In this document: piece after piece, positions 1 to 8,709 of the stretch
How the letters are laid out: every line of letters begins with the position of its first letter
Position numbering within the stretch: position 1 is the first letter of the stretch
DNA from: Streptomyces sparsogenes
Lineage (GTDB): Bacteria > Actinomycetota > Actinomycetes > Streptomycetales > Streptomycetaceae
Assembly (NCBI RefSeq): GCF_001704635.1
Contig: NZ_MAXF01000103.1
Span: forward strand, 1 to 64,000
DNA length: 64,000 nt
Reading direction: 5' to 3'
The notes under the pieces: generated by a model
Told to the model about the DNA's origin: nothing
Database searches by the model: none
Seen by the model: the letters and a program-made list of their open reading frames with translations, nothing else
Translations under genes and position numbers: made by a program

Positions 1-256
1 CATGATGAACGCCCCGTTCCATCTCCACGACCGTCTGGTTCACCGGGCCGCCTTCGAAGATGCGGGAGGCTCCGGCGGTCAGCGAGGTCAGGCCGGAGGC
101 GACCGCCGCCAGCTGGTCGGCTCGGTCGCGGGGGAAGCCTTCGGACATCGCCAGAAGGAGTCCGTCGGCGGAGACCACCACCGTGTGCGACACCCCGGGG
201 GTGTTGTCCACGAAATTCGTGATCAACCAGTTCAGATTCTGCGCCGCCTGGCTCAT
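1..256 (-). CDS. cvnB1: Roadblock/LC7-domain conservon protein (3' end outside window)
   Basis: The ATG is at 256 on the minus strand and the gene runs off the left edge, leaving 85 codons. The protein begins MSQAAQNLNWLITNF and continues with VSADGLLLAMS and GLTSLTAGA, the conserved face of roadblock/LC7 proteins. These small proteins are the second member of Streptomyces conservons, where they act with a sensor kinase, a DUF742 protein and a Ras-like GTPase as a membrane-associated signalling complex. Here the gene follows the kinase by 9 bp, so it is co-transcribed with it. The remaining members should lie left of the window. The assignment to conservon 1 rests on remembered gene order. 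Confidence 0.93.
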   Translation of the reverse strand, partial: MSQAAQNLNWLITNFVDNTPGVSHTVVVSADGLLLAMSEGFPRDRADQLAAVASGLTSLTAGASRIFEGGPVNQTVVEMERGVHH

Positions 257-265
257 CGGGCTCAA

Positions 266-3200
266 CTAACGCTCCTGCTGGTAAGTCGGGCCTACGCCGC
301 GATCCTGGTTGCCGTCCGGGCCGGTTCCGGCCCGTCGGCCCTGCTGGATCCCTCGGCGAAGGTTGGTCAGTCTCCCGCGCACATCGTCGGGCGCGCGTGA
401 CACCTGCGGTCCGGCCGGCCGGGTCTGCTGTTGCTGCGCGGCGCCTTCCACGAGATTCGCGCGGGGCACGCGGCGTGGCAACCCGGAAGACGTCACACCG
501 CCCGCCGCGGGCTCGCGGAGCTGTTCGGCGCGGCGCCAGCGCTCGTCGTTCGGCGACGTACGCCAGTTGGACGCCGGGCCGCTGCCGTTCGCGCCCTGCC
601 CGAAACCGACGGCCCCGGGTCCGGAGCCGTTCGCTCCGCCACCGATGCCGAGGTCGTCCCCGGCGCCCCGGGACTCCCGCTGCGGCTCGCGGCGCGGGAT
701 GGGGGGCACGGCGGACGCGGGACGGCCCGCGCCCGGAGGCTCGGTGGTGAGCCGCCGGCCGCTGCCGAGGGTCCCCCCGCCCGATGTCCCGCCCGGCGCC
801 TCGTCCTGGGAGCCGCCCTGATTTCCGCCCTGGGAGCGGAACCAGTCGGACTCGATCGTGTCGAAGATCGGCGTACGGCCGTCGCCGGGCCCCGCGGGCG
901 GGAGCAGGCCGGCCTCGTCGAGGCCACGGTCGCCCGGGCCCTGCGGCAGCGGGAACTCCCCGGTGCCGGAGTTCTGGTCGCGCCCGGCGCCCGGTCCGGC
1001 CTGGCCGTACGAGCCGGCGCCGGCCTCAGGACGCGGGGCGTCGAAGTCCGGCCGGGAGAACTCGGCGGTGTCGCCGGGCCCACGGCCACCCTGCCCGGCG
1101 GGCTCGCCGAACCGGGGCCGCGGGTACTCGCCGGTGTCGCCGGGGCTCTGGCCCAGCTCGGGGCGGGCGAACTGGCCGGTGTCGCCGGGGCCCTGGCCGA
1201 AGTCCGGGCCGGGGAACTGGCCCGTGTCCGCCGGGCTCTGGCCCAGCTCGGGGCGGGCGAACTGGCCGGTGTCGCCGGGGCCCTGGCCGAACTCGGGGCG
1301 GGTGAACTGTCCCGTGTCCGCCGGGCCGCGGTCGGACGACGGCGTACGGCCACCGCCCTGGCCGGGCAGCGCGAACTCGCCCGTGTCCCCGGGGCCGCGC
1401 CGCGGCTCGAACATGCCCCGGCCCTGGTCCCGGCCCGGCTGGGGCCGGGTGAACGAGCCGGTGGAGTCGGCCTCCTCGTGACCGCGCGGCGCGTCCAGCG
1501 CCTCGCGCCCGGTCGGCCAGTCGTCGTCGCCCGCCCGGCGCGCGCCCCAGCTGGTGCCGGGCTGCTGCGGTCCGGGGAGCTCGGGCGCGGCGCCGCGCGT
1601 CGGAAGTTGCGGGCGTCCGCCCTGGTCGCCGGGGGAGTCCCCGCGCGCCGGGGCGCCGGTCGGCGGGGCCACGGTCGGGCTCTCGCCCCGCCCGTCGGGG
1701 CGGGCGTCGCCGCGCGTGGGCAGCGGGGGACGGCCGGCGAAGTCGCCGGACGGGCCCGCCGGTGCGCCCCTGTGGCTCGGGGGCCGGTTGCCGCCCGCGA
1801 AGAAGTTGGGAGTGGAGGGGGCGCCGCCCGGGGCACCCGCGCCCGCGCCCGCCGGACGGTTCGGCAGCCCGCTGCCGGGCAGCGCGGCCCGGGAGCCGGA
1901 GCCGGGGACCTGCCGCCGGGAGGGCAGCGAGCCGAGCATCCCGGCCGAGCCGCCCTCGGGGGCGCCGGAGCCGCCGGACCCGCCGGGACCGCCCTGACCC
2001 GCGGCGCCGGGCGTCGGAGCGCCCGGCTTGCGCCCGCCCTGGGCGACGTCCACCGGCAGCATGACCAGCGCCGTGGTGCCGCCCGAGTCGGACGGGCGCA
2101 GCTGGATGCGGATGCCGTGGCGCAGCGACAGCCGGCCGACCACGAACAGACCCATGCGCCGGGAGACCGACACATCGACGGTGGGCGGGCTGGCCAGACG
2201 CTCGTTGATCGCCGCCAGGTCCTCGGGCGACAGCCCGATGCCGGTGTCGTGGATCTCGACCAGCACCCGGCCGTCGGGCAGGGCGTGACCGGTGACCTTG
2301 ACCTTGGTCTGCGGCGAGGAGAAGGAGGTGGCGTTCTCCAGCAGCTCGGCGAGGAGGTGCACCAGGTCGTTGACGACCCGGCCGGCCACCTCGTTGGTGG
2401 GGACGGAGCTGAGCTCGATGCGCTCGTACTGCTCCACCTCGGACGCCGCCGCGCGCAACACGTCGACCAGCGGGACCGGCCGGGTCCACCGGCGGCCGGG
2501 CTCCTCGCCCGCGAGGACCAGCAGGTTCTCGCCGTTGCGGCGCATGCGGGTCGCGAGGTGGTCGAGCTTGAACAGCGAGGACAGCTGGTCCGGGTCGGCC
2601 TCGCGGCTCTCCAGCTCGGAGATCAGCGACAGCTGGCGCTGGATGAGGCCCTGGCTGCGGCGCGAGAGGTTGGTGAACATCGCGTTGACGTTGCCCCGCA
2701 GCAGGGCCTGCTCGGCGGCCAGCCGGACCGCCTCGCGGTGCACGTCGTCGAAGGCCGCGGCCACCTTGCCGATCTCGTCCCGGCTGTGCACACCGACGGA
2801 CTCGACGGAGGTGTCCACGTCCTGCGGGTCGGACTCCGACAGCTGCTTGACCAGCTCCGGCAGCCGCTTCTGGGCCACGTCCTGGGCGGTGTCCTGGAGC
2901 CGGCGCAGCGAGCGGACCATGGAGCGGGCGACGACGAACGCGCCGACCAGCGTGACGCCGAGGACCAGCAGGATCAGGGCGCCGTTGAGGATCGCCTCCT
3001 GCTGGGCTTCCGCGCGTAGATCGCGGGCCTTCTCCTGCATCTCGCCGAGCAGCGTCTGCTCGATCCGGGACATCTCATCGATCTTGATGGTGTCCTGGTC
3101 GTACCAGTCGATGGCGGTGCGCTTCTCGGCCTGGAGCCCGTTGGGGTCGCGCACCGCGCGGTCGGCGTACAGGGTCGCCGCCTTGATGTCCGCCCGGCTG

Positions 3201-4189
3201 TCCAGCGGCTCCAGCAGGTCGTCGGAGGAGTCGCTGTCGCGGATCTGGTTGAACCGTCGCAGCGCCTCCTCCTCCTTGTCGACCGCGGTCTTGGCGTAGC
3301 GGCGGTCGTTCGCGGAGAAGTCGGGGCTCTTGGGGTCGGCGAGCGCGGCGCTGATCAGCGCGCGCTGGATCGAGGCGTACTCCTTGGCCGAGGCGAAGGT
3401 GGCCAGCGCACGAGTATTGTTGATCATGTCGCTGTTGCTGGTGGCCTGGGCCATGTCCTGAGACAGCAGCAGCAGGGAGTTGATCAGCTCGTTGTAGTCC
3501 TGGACGGTCAGCGAGTAGTACTGGTGGTCCCGGTAGGCGGCGTCCCGGATCTCACCGATCTTGCCGAGCTGTTTGCTGATGTCGACGAGCGTGGACTGCA
3601 CACCCGCCAGCGCGGTGTCGCCCGGGTCGAGGTCCTGGGTGGCCGCGTTGAAGGCGGTGATCTCGCGGTCGGTCTTCTCGCGGGTCGCGACGACGCGGTC
3701 GTCCTTGGCGTTGCCCTTGCCCGCCAGCGGCGCCGCCGACTTGTCGCGCTCCTCCTGGAGGGCGCTGGCCAGCTGGGTCGCCTGCTGCGTCATCTCGGTC
3801 AGCAGCTTCATCCGGTCGAGCTGCTCGATGTTGTCCAGCGAGCTGTTGATGCGCAGCGCGCCCAGGGTCGTCGCGGCGACCACGGGGAGGGCCAGCAGGG
3901 AGACCAGACGGGTGCTGATGCGCCAGTTGCGCAGGGCCAGGCGGGCCCCCGGCCCGCTGGGGCCCTTCGCCCTGGGCCGGTCGGCGGGAGCCACGCCACT
4001 CGGGGCGCCGGTCTGCGCCCCGGACTCCGGGCTCGGGTCGGTCGTCGGGGCCCGTCCGGTGCCCTGGGCACGCTGGGGGGAGGAGCCGTGGTCGGTCTCA
4101 CCACGCGGCTCCGGGTCCGCCGAAGCTTCCCCTCGGCCCTGGTGGGCCTGGGGAGACCCCTTACCTTCCCTCTTGAAACGTCCCTGCAC
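266..4189 (-). CDS. cvnA1: Conservon nitrate/nitrite-sensing (NIT) domain histidine kinase with very long proline/glycine tail
   Basis: A 1307-residue protein. After about 85 polar residues comes a first membrane segment (about 90-112), an extracellular NIT-like sensor region (about 120-370), a second membrane segment (about 400-425), a HAMP-like linker, the conserved LDHLATRMRRNGENLLVL block around residue 545, and a HATPase domain with N-box ELLENATSF near 617 and DTGIGL near 645. From about residue 720 the remaining 590 residues are low-complexity G/P/R with GDTGQF repeats. The order sensor kinase then roadblock protein identifies a conservon. The GTG at 4189 is the first start in the open frame and has only a weak ribosome site. 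The tail is probably disordered; its length likely varies between species. Confidence 0.92.
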   Translation of the reverse strand: MQGRFKREGKGSPQAHQGRGEASADPEPRGETDHGSSPQRAQGTGRAPTTDPSPESGAQTGAPSGVAPADRPRAKGPSGPGARLALRNWRISTRLVSLLALPVVAATTLGALRINSSLDNIEQLDRMKLLTEMTQQATQLASALQEERDKSAAPLAGKGNAKDDRVVATREKTDREITAFNAATQDLDPGDTALAGVQSTLVDISKQLGKIGEIRDAAYRDHQYYSLTVQDYNELINSLLLLSQDMAQATSNSDMINNTRALATFASAKEYASIQRALISAALADPKSPDFSANDRRYAKTAVDKEEEALRRFNQIRDSDSSDDLLEPLDSRADIKAATLYADRAVRDPNGLQAEKRTAIDWYDQDTIKIDEMSRIEQTLLGEMQEKARDLRAEAQQEAILNGALILLVLGVTLVGAFVVARSMVRSLRRLQDTAQDVAQKRLPELVKQLSESDPQDVDTSVESVGVHSRDEIGKVAAAFDDVHREAVRLAAEQALLRGNVNAMFTNLSRRSQGLIQRQLSLISELESREADPDQLSSLFKLDHLATRMRRNGENLLVLAGEEPGRRWTRPVPLVDVLRAAASEVEQYERIELSSVPTNEVAGRVVNDLVHLLAELLENATSFSSPQTKVKVTGHALPDGRVLVEIHDTGIGLSPEDLAAINERLASPPTVDVSVSRRMGLFVVGRLSLRHGIRIQLRPSDSGGTTALVMLPVDVAQGGRKPGAPTPGAAGQGGPGGSGGSGAPEGGSAGMLGSLPSRRQVPGSGSRAALPGSGLPNRPAGAGAGAPGGAPSTPNFFAGGNRPPSHRGAPAGPSGDFAGRPPLPTRGDARPDGRGESPTVAPPTGAPARGDSPGDQGGRPQLPTRGAAPELPGPQQPGTSWGARRAGDDDWPTGREALDAPRGHEEADSTGSFTRPQPGRDQGRGMFEPRRGPGDTGEFALPGQGGGRTPSSDRGPADTGQFTRPEFGQGPGDTGQFARPELGQSPADTGQFPGPDFGQGPGDTGQFARPELGQSPGDTGEYPRPRFGEPAGQGGRGPGDTAEFSRPDFDAPRPEAGAGSYGQAGPGAGRDQNSGTGEFPLPQGPGDRGLDEAGLLPPAGPGDGRTPIFDTIESDWFRSQGGNQGGSQDEAPGGTSGGGTLGSGRRLTTEPPGAGRPASAVPPIPRREPQRESRGAGDDLGIGGGANGSGPGAVGFGQGANGSGPASNWRTSPNDERWRRAEQLREPAAGGVTSSGLPRRVPRANLVEGAAQQQQTRPAGPQVSRAPDDVRGRLTNLRRGIQQGRRAGTGPDGNQDRGVGPTYQQER
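1139..1318 (-). repeat. Four 45-bp tandem repeats in the kinase tail
   Basis: Four in-frame 45-bp units encode 15-residue repeats of the type DTGQFARPELGQSPG. The two ARPELGQS units are nearly identical in DNA, which suggests recent slippage or duplication. Degenerate units (DTGEYPRP, DTAEFSRP, DTGEFALP) continue on both sides. Confidence 0.85.
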
Positions 4190-4759
4190 TAGTGTCGCAA
4201 CCTCTGGACCAGGCGCTTCACCGGTAGTGCGGTGAAGCGGTGTCGAGTTGTGGGGGACGGTCGGGCCCCCCGGGTGGTCGTGAGCGACCGGCGCGCTTCC
4301 TTCCGTTGTCGAGAAGAGGAGCCACCGCCGCTCGGCGCCTCCCTCTCCTTGCGCCCCCTGCGCGCCGGCTGTGTCCGCGGCGGTCCCGGGAATTCCAGCA
4401 CAGTGCCGGATGCTGCAACAAGGGCAACGGAAAAGGCTGTGACGCGCGTGACGCTCAGTACGGGTTTTATTACGGGACGTAGAAAGTCATCTCGGCGATA
4501 ACGGACTTTTTTCCATGAGTTGCCCGCAAACGGCGAGTGTCCGGGTGGCGATGATCAACATCGGAACGTCAGCTTCGGTGTTGCTATGTCGCTTTCGGGA
4601 AGTCCGGGCGGGTGCCTTTAATGCGGCATTTGCCCGGTGGCTCGTGAGGAAACTCACAAGCAGATCGCGACTTCTTCGCCGGATCCATGGGCAAAGGGGC
4701 CTCTAGCCTGACGCTTTACACAGCCGGTCAAAACGACAACAACACGAGGCATGACTCAC
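4190..4759. other. 570-bp intergenic region between divergent conservon operon and small ORF
   Basis: This gap separates the leftward conservon operon from the rightward genes and must hold promoters for both directions. Between about 4430 and 4650 it is clearly less GC-rich than its surroundings, with stretches such as GGGTTTTATTACGGGACG. I see no convincing gene: the open frame at 4515-4706 lacks a ribosome site and has no recognisable product. No strong hairpin was found. Confidence 0.5.
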
Positions 4760-4939
4760 GTGAAGACGACGATGATGTTCCGCACCATAGCCAACCCGCG
4801 TCGCACCACCCTGGCGCATCTGAAGGACGCCGGCGAGCTGCGGACCGGGGCCGAGGAGCGTCCGGAACACCCCGTCGACCTCCCGACGCAGACGGCGAAC
4901 CCCAAGCGCACCATCCTGACCAAGGCTCCCAACAGCTGA
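4760..4939 (+). CDS. Small basic protein of unknown function (59 aa)
   Basis: The GTG at 4760 lies 10 bases behind CGAGG (4745-4749), a usable ribosome site; the ATG at 4751 would be too close to it. The product carries the same short motif near both ends, IANPRRTTL and TANPKRTIL, separated by an acidic stretch (EERPEHPVDLP). There is no signal peptide or membrane segment. It sits 100 bp upstream of the FAH-family gene on the same strand. I do not recognise the family. The duplicated motif and the codon use argue that it is translated, but it could be an open frame by chance. Confidence 0.45.
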   Translation: MKTTMMFRTIANPRRTTLAHLKDAGELRTGAEERPEHPVDLPTQTANPKRTILTKAPNS

Positions 4940-5039
4940 GCCGGGCGCCGGGCAAGGCACCTCGGGGGCGCGCGGGACGCGGAGCGATAGCCTGGAGCGT
5001 CAGTCTCCAGCGAGTCCAGTGAAGAGGCAGCAGCTTCCC

Positions 5040-5834
5040 GTGCGCATCGCCAGGTTCTCCATCGACGGCAGCGTCGCCTTCGGCGTGGTCGAGGACGGAC
5101 CGTCCGCCCAGGACGGTCCCGTGATCGACATCATCAAGGGCCACCCCTTCGCCGAGTTCGAGCGTTCGGGCCGGAAAATCCCGCTGAGCGAGGTCCGGCT
5201 GCTGCCGCCCGTCCTGCCCAACAAGATCGTCGCGATCGGCCGCAACTACGCGGAGCACGCCGCCGAGCTGGGCAACGAGGTCCCCGACGTCCCGGTCGCC
5301 TTCTTCAAGCCGTCCACCTCCGTGATCGGCCCCGGCGACCCCATCGTCTACCCCTCCTTCTCCCAGGAGGTGCACCACGAGGCCGAGCTGGCCGTGGTCA
5401 TCGGCCGGATGTGCAAGGAGGTGCCCCGGGAGCGCGTCAAGGACGTGATCCTCGGCTACACCTGCGCCAACGACGTCACCGCGCGCGATGTCCAGAAGCG
5501 CGAGAAGCAGTGGGCGCGGGCCAAGGGCTTCGACACCTCCTGCCCGCTGGGCCCCTGGGTGGAGACCGGCATCGACCCCGCCGAGATCACCGAGGGCCTG
5601 GGCATCGGCTGCACCGTCAACGGGCAACAGCGCCAGCTCGGCCGCACGAGTGAGATGGTCCGCCCGATCGAGGACCTGATCGTGCACATCACGGAGGCGA
5701 TGACGCTGCTCCCCGGCGACGTCGTCCTCACCGGCACCCCGGCGGGCGTCGGACCGCTCAGCGTCGGCGACGAGGTCGCCGTCACCATCGAAGGCATCGG
5801 CACTCTCACCAACAAGGTGATCAAGCGTGGCTAG
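5040..5834 (+). CDS. Fumarylacetoacetate hydrolase (FAH) family protein
   Basis: A 264-residue protein with the FAH C-terminal fold: NKIVAIGRNYAEHAAE, then the metal-binding acidic residues of HHEAELAVVIG and NDVTARDVQ, and the closing LLPGDVVLTGTPAGVG. Such enzymes hydrolyse or decarboxylate 2-oxo acids, for example acylpyruvates or homoprotocatechuate products, using a divalent metal; the substrate cannot be told from sequence. I chose the GTG at 5040 (product starting M-R-I-A-R-F) because it matches the usual family start; GTG 5019 would add seven residues. The stop overlaps the gltX start by 8 bp, so the two are translationally coupled. Confidence 0.9.
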   Translation: MRIARFSIDGSVAFGVVEDGPSAQDGPVIDIIKGHPFAEFERSGRKIPLSEVRLLPPVLPNKIVAIGRNYAEHAAELGNEVPDVPVAFFKPSTSVIGPGDPIVYPSFSQEVHHEAELAVVIGRMCKEVPRERVKDVILGYTCANDVTARDVQKREKQWARAKGFDTSCPLGPWVETGIDPAEITEGLGIGCTVNGQQRQLGRTSEMVRPIEDLIVHITEAMTLLPGDVVLTGTPAGVGPLSVGDEVAVTIEGIGTLTNKVIKRG

Positions 5835-7314
5835 CGCAACCCCCTCCGCTCCCGTGCGGGTACGTTTCTGTCCCTCGCCGACCGGCAACCCCCATGTCGG
5901 CCTGGTCCGTACCGCCCTGTTCAACTGGGCCTTCGCCCGCCACCACGGCGGGACCCTGGTCTTCCGTATCGAGGACACGGACGCCGCCCGCGACTCCGAG
6001 GAGTCCTACCGGCAGCTCCTGGACGCGATGCGCTGGCTGGGCCTCGACTGGGACGAGGGCCCCGAGGTCGGCGGCCCGCACGCGCCCTACCGCCAGTCGC
6101 AGCGCATGGACCTCTACCGGGACGTCGCGGACCGACTCCTGGCGGGCGGCCACGCCTACCGCTGCTACTGCACCGCCGAGGAGCTGGAGCAGCGCCGCGA
6201 GGAGGCCCGGGCGGCCGGCCGGCCCTCCGGCTACGACGGCAAGTGCCGCACCCTGACCGAAGAGCAGCGCGCCGCCTACGAGGCCGAGGGCCGCTCCTCG
6301 ATCGTGCGGTTCCGGATGCCCGACGAGCCGATCACCTTCACCGACCTGGTGCGCGGCGAGCTGACCTTCACGCCGGAAAACGTGACCGACTACGGGATCG
6401 TGCGGGCCAACGGCGCCCCCCTCTACACGCTCGTCAACCCCGTCGACGACGCGCTGATGGAGATCACCCACGTGCTGCGCGGCGAGGACCTGCTGTCCTC
6501 CACCCCCCGGCAGATCGCGCTCTACCGCGCGCTCGCCGAGATCGGCGTCGGAAACGGCACCGTGCCCGCCTTCGGCCACCTGCCGTATGTGATGGGCGAG
6601 GGCAACAAGAAGCTCTCCAAGCGCGACCCGCAGTCCTCGCTGAACCTCTACCGGGAGCGCGGCTTCCTGCGCGAGGGCCTGCTCAACTACCTCTCCCTGC
6701 TGGGCTGGTCGCTGGCGCCCGACCGGGACGTCTTCACGCTGGACGAGATGGTCGCCGCGTTCGAGATCGGCGATGTGAACGCCAACCCGGCGCGCTTCGA
6801 CCTCAAGAAGGCCGAGGCGATCAACGCGGACCACATCCGGCGGCTGGACCTGAAGGCCTTCATCGAGGCCTGCGAGCCCTGGCTGAAGGCGCCGCACGCG
6901 CCCTGGGCCCCGGAGTCCTTCGACGCGGCCGCCTTCGCGGCGCTGGCCCCGCTGGCGCAGACCCGGCTGACGGTGCTGTCCGACATCACCGCGAACGTGG
7001 ACTTCCTCTTCCTCGACGAGCCGGTGGAGGACGAGGCGTCCTGGGCGAAGGCGATGAAGCCGGGCGCGGACGCGCTGCTGGCCTCGGTCCGCCCCCGGCT
7101 CGCCGAGGCCGACTGGGACGCCGAGACCCTGAAGGCCGCGGTCCTCGCGGCCGGCGAGGAGCACGGCCTCAAGCTGGGCAAGGCCCAGGCTCCGGTGCGC
7201 GTCGCCGTCACCGGCCGTACGGTCGGCCTGCCGCTGTTCGAGTCCCTGGAGGTCCTGGGGCGCGAGCGCACGCTGGCCCGGATCGACGCGGCCCTGGCGA
7301 AGCTGACGGCGTAA
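5827..7314 (+). CDS. gltX: Glutamyl-tRNA synthetase
   Basis: A 495-residue class I aminoacyl-tRNA synthetase. The ATP-binding signature is PSPTGNPHVG at about residues 13-22 and the KMSKS loop is KKLSKRD near 260, followed by the helical anticodon-binding domain. It charges tRNA-Glu with glutamate. Streptomyces generally lack a glutaminyl-tRNA synthetase, so the enzyme is expected also to load glutamate on tRNA-Gln for later amidation by GatCAB. It starts with GTG inside the end of the FAH gene. Five Glu and Gln tRNA genes follow within 700 bp. Confidence 0.97.
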   Translation: MASATPSAPVRVRFCPSPTGNPHVGLVRTALFNWAFARHHGGTLVFRIEDTDAARDSEESYRQLLDAMRWLGLDWDEGPEVGGPHAPYRQSQRMDLYRDVADRLLAGGHAYRCYCTAEELEQRREEARAAGRPSGYDGKCRTLTEEQRAAYEAEGRSSIVRFRMPDEPITFTDLVRGELTFTPENVTDYGIVRANGAPLYTLVNPVDDALMEITHVLRGEDLLSSTPRQIALYRALAEIGVGNGTVPAFGHLPYVMGEGNKKLSKRDPQSSLNLYRERGFLREGLLNYLSLLGWSLAPDRDVFTLDEMVAAFEIGDVNANPARFDLKKAEAINADHIRRLDLKAFIEACEPWLKAPHAPWAPESFDAAAFAALAPLAQTRLTVLSDITANVDFLFLDEPVEDEASWAKAMKPGADALLASVRPRLAEADWDAETLKAAVLAAGEEHGLKLGKAQAPVRVAVTGRTVGLPLFESLEVLGRERTLARIDAALAKLTA

Positions 7315-7336
7315 GCGCTGCTCGCGAGGCGAGGAC

Positions 7337-7361
7337 GCGGCCACCGGGCTCCGGTGGCCGC
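7337..7361 (+). terminator. gltX terminator hairpin
   Basis: An 11-bp perfect GC-rich stem (GCGGCCACCGG) with a GCT loop, 22 bp behind the gltX stop. No U-run follows, which is normal in Streptomyces. Confidence 0.65.
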
Positions 7362-7503
7362 TCTCGCCGTCCGTGGCGCGTCGATACTCGTTTTGGTGGC
7401 CCGTCCACCATCGGGTAATGTTCTTCCTGCGCCGCCCGGGCGGGCCGAGAGGCCGGACCGGGGCGCACAACCAGACAAAGCCCCCCAGGGGGCGGCGTTT
7501 TGG

Positions 7504-7575
7504 TGGGGTATGGTGTAATTGGCAGCACGAGTGATTCTGGTTCACTTAGTCTAGGTTCGAGTCCTGGTACCCCAG
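7504..7575 (+). tRNA. tRNA-Gln (CTG anticodon)
   Basis: A 72-base cloverleaf. The acceptor TGGGGTA (7504-7510) pairs fully with TACCCCA (7568-7574) with discriminator G. The anticodon stem AGTGA/TCACT encloses loop TTCTGGT with CTG at 7537-7539. TTCGAGTC forms the T arm. CCA is not encoded. Confidence 0.96.
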
Positions 7576-7626
7576 CAAGGGATTTCTCTGGAATTCTTCC
7601 GGAAATTCCTTGACCAGCAGGACCAA

Positions 7627-7699
7627 GCCCCCGTTGTGTAGCGGCCTAGCACGCTGCCCTCTCAAGGCAGTAGCGCCGGTTCGAATCCGGTCGGGGGTA
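7627..7699 (+). tRNA. tRNA-Glu (CTC anticodon), copy 1
   Basis: A 73-base cloverleaf with acceptor GCCCCCG (7627-7633) against CGGGGGT (7692-7698), anticodon stem CTGCC/GGCAG and CTC at 7661-7663. It differs from copies 2 and 3 by one compensated base pair in the anticodon stem. Confidence 0.96.
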
Positions 7700-7734
7700 C
7701 GGATCTCTTCTTCACGGAGACGGAGATCGCTAGG

Positions 7735-7807
7735 GCCCCCGTTGTGTAGCGGCCTAGCACGCCGCCCTCTCAAGGCGGTAGCGCCGGTTCGAATCCGGTC
7801 GGGGGTA
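7735..7807 (+). tRNA. tRNA-Glu (CTC anticodon), copy 2
   Basis: Same fold as copy 1, with acceptor 7735-7741 against 7800-7806, anticodon stem CCGCC/GGCGG and CTC at 7769-7771. The sequence is identical to copy 3. Confidence 0.96.
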
Positions 7808-7820
7808 CTGGTCTATACCA

Positions 7821-7892
7821 TGGGCTATGGTGTAATTGGCAGCACGAGTGATTCTGGTTCATTTAGTCTAGGTTCGAGTCCTGGTAGCCCAG
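7821..7892 (+). tRNA. tRNA-Gln (CTG anticodon), copy 2
   Basis: Acceptor TGGGCTA (7821-7827) pairs with TAGCCCA (7885-7891); the anticodon CTG is at 7854-7856. It differs from the first tRNA-Gln by a compensated change in the acceptor stem (G-C to C-G) and by one G-U pair in the anticodon stem. Confidence 0.96.
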
Positions 7893-7904
7893 CGCAGTAC
7901 CCAG

Positions 7905-7977
7905 GCCCCCGTTGTGTAGCGGCCTAGCACGCCGCCCTCTCAAGGCGGTAGCGCCGGTTCGAATCCGGTCGGGGGTA
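7905..7977 (+). tRNA. tRNA-Glu (CTC anticodon), copy 3
   Basis: Acceptor 7905-7911 against 7970-7976, anticodon CTC at 7939-7941. Identical to copy 2. It ends six bases before a strong terminator that closes the tRNA cluster. Confidence 0.96.
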
Positions 7978-7982
7978 CCTCA

Positions 7983-8019
7983 CGGAAAAGCCCTCCGCGT
8001 CTCGCGGAGGGCTTTTCCG
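7983..8019. terminator. Bidirectional terminator behind tRNA cluster
   Basis: A 17-bp perfect stem around GGAAAAGCCCTCCGCG with a TCT loop. A and T runs in the arms give a U-tract in either direction, serving both the rightward tRNA transcript and the leftward MerR gene. Confidence 0.9.
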
Positions 8020-8021
8020 CG

Positions 8022-8693
8022 TCATGAGCCGTCTCGGGAATCGTCCCGGGAGTCCGTGAAACGCCGGCCGGACTCCTCGGTCTCCGCCAGCCGCCGCAGG
8101 GCCAGCAGGACGGGCTCGTACAGCACCGTCAGCGCGACGACCGCCTCGATCCGCTCGGTCGGGGAGCCGCCGTACTTCTCGACCAGATCCAGGTCCGCGA
8201 CGGCCAGTTCGGCGGCCAGACGGGCGTGCAGCGCCAGATGGTCGGTGTCGTGCGGATAGCCGAGTCGCTCCAGCGAGGCGATGGCCGCCACCAGCATCCG
8301 GTACGCGGGGGAGGTGGCGCCGAGCTGCCGGCCGTACGTCCAGCCGAGCCGCTCCAGCAGGGCGTCGACCTGGCGGGTCGCCTCCGCGGTCTCGGGGTCG
8401 TCCTCGGCTGGCTCGGGGCCGTGCGGCAGCGCCCAGACCGCGGCTCCCATCCGGGTGTTCTGGGACAGCGACTCGTCCTCTGCGGTCTCCAGCACCTCCC
8501 GGGCCGTGGCCACCGGCACCCGCCCCACCTGGATCAGCGCCCGCACCAGCCGCAGCCTGCGCAGATGCTCCTCGCCGTACTCGGCCTGGGTGGCGCTGAC
8601 GCGCTCGCCCGGCGGCAGCAGCCGCTCGCGCAGGTAGTACTTGATCGTCGCGGTGGGCACCCCGCTGCGCTCGCTCAGCTCCCTGAGACGCAT
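8022..8693 (-). CDS. MerR-family transcriptional regulator
   Basis: A 223-residue protein whose first 70 residues form a MerR winged helix (MRLRELSERSGVPTATIKYYLRERLLP), followed by a helical effector region without metal-binding cysteine motifs. The ATG at 8693 is preceded by AGGAAGG with ideal spacing, whereas the longer frame would start at GTG 8723 inside the operator, so the shorter start is right. It is divergent from the DUF4188 gene and two near-palindromes lie between them, so it probably controls both. The ligand is unknown. Confidence 0.9.
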   Translation of the reverse strand: MRLRELSERSGVPTATIKYYLRERLLPPGERVSATQAEYGEEHLRRLRLVRALIQVGRVPVATAREVLETAEDESLSQNTRMGAAVWALPHGPEPAEDDPETAEATRQVDALLERLGWTYGRQLGATSPAYRMLVAAIASLERLGYPHDTDHLALHARLAAELAVADLDLVEKYGGSPTERIEAVVALTVLYEPVLLALRRLAETEESGRRFTDSRDDSRDGS

Positions 8694-8709
8694 CCACTTG
8701 CCTTCCTCG

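Noticed and set aside
431..3019. An 862-codon open frame opposite the conservon kinase
   Set aside because: Long antisense frames are expected in DNA of this GC content. The kinase frame has recognisable domains; this one is compositionally biased and has none.
4515..4706. A 63-codon open frame in the conservon-FAH gap
   Set aside because: No ribosome site, no conserved motif, and it overlaps the AT-richer promoter region.
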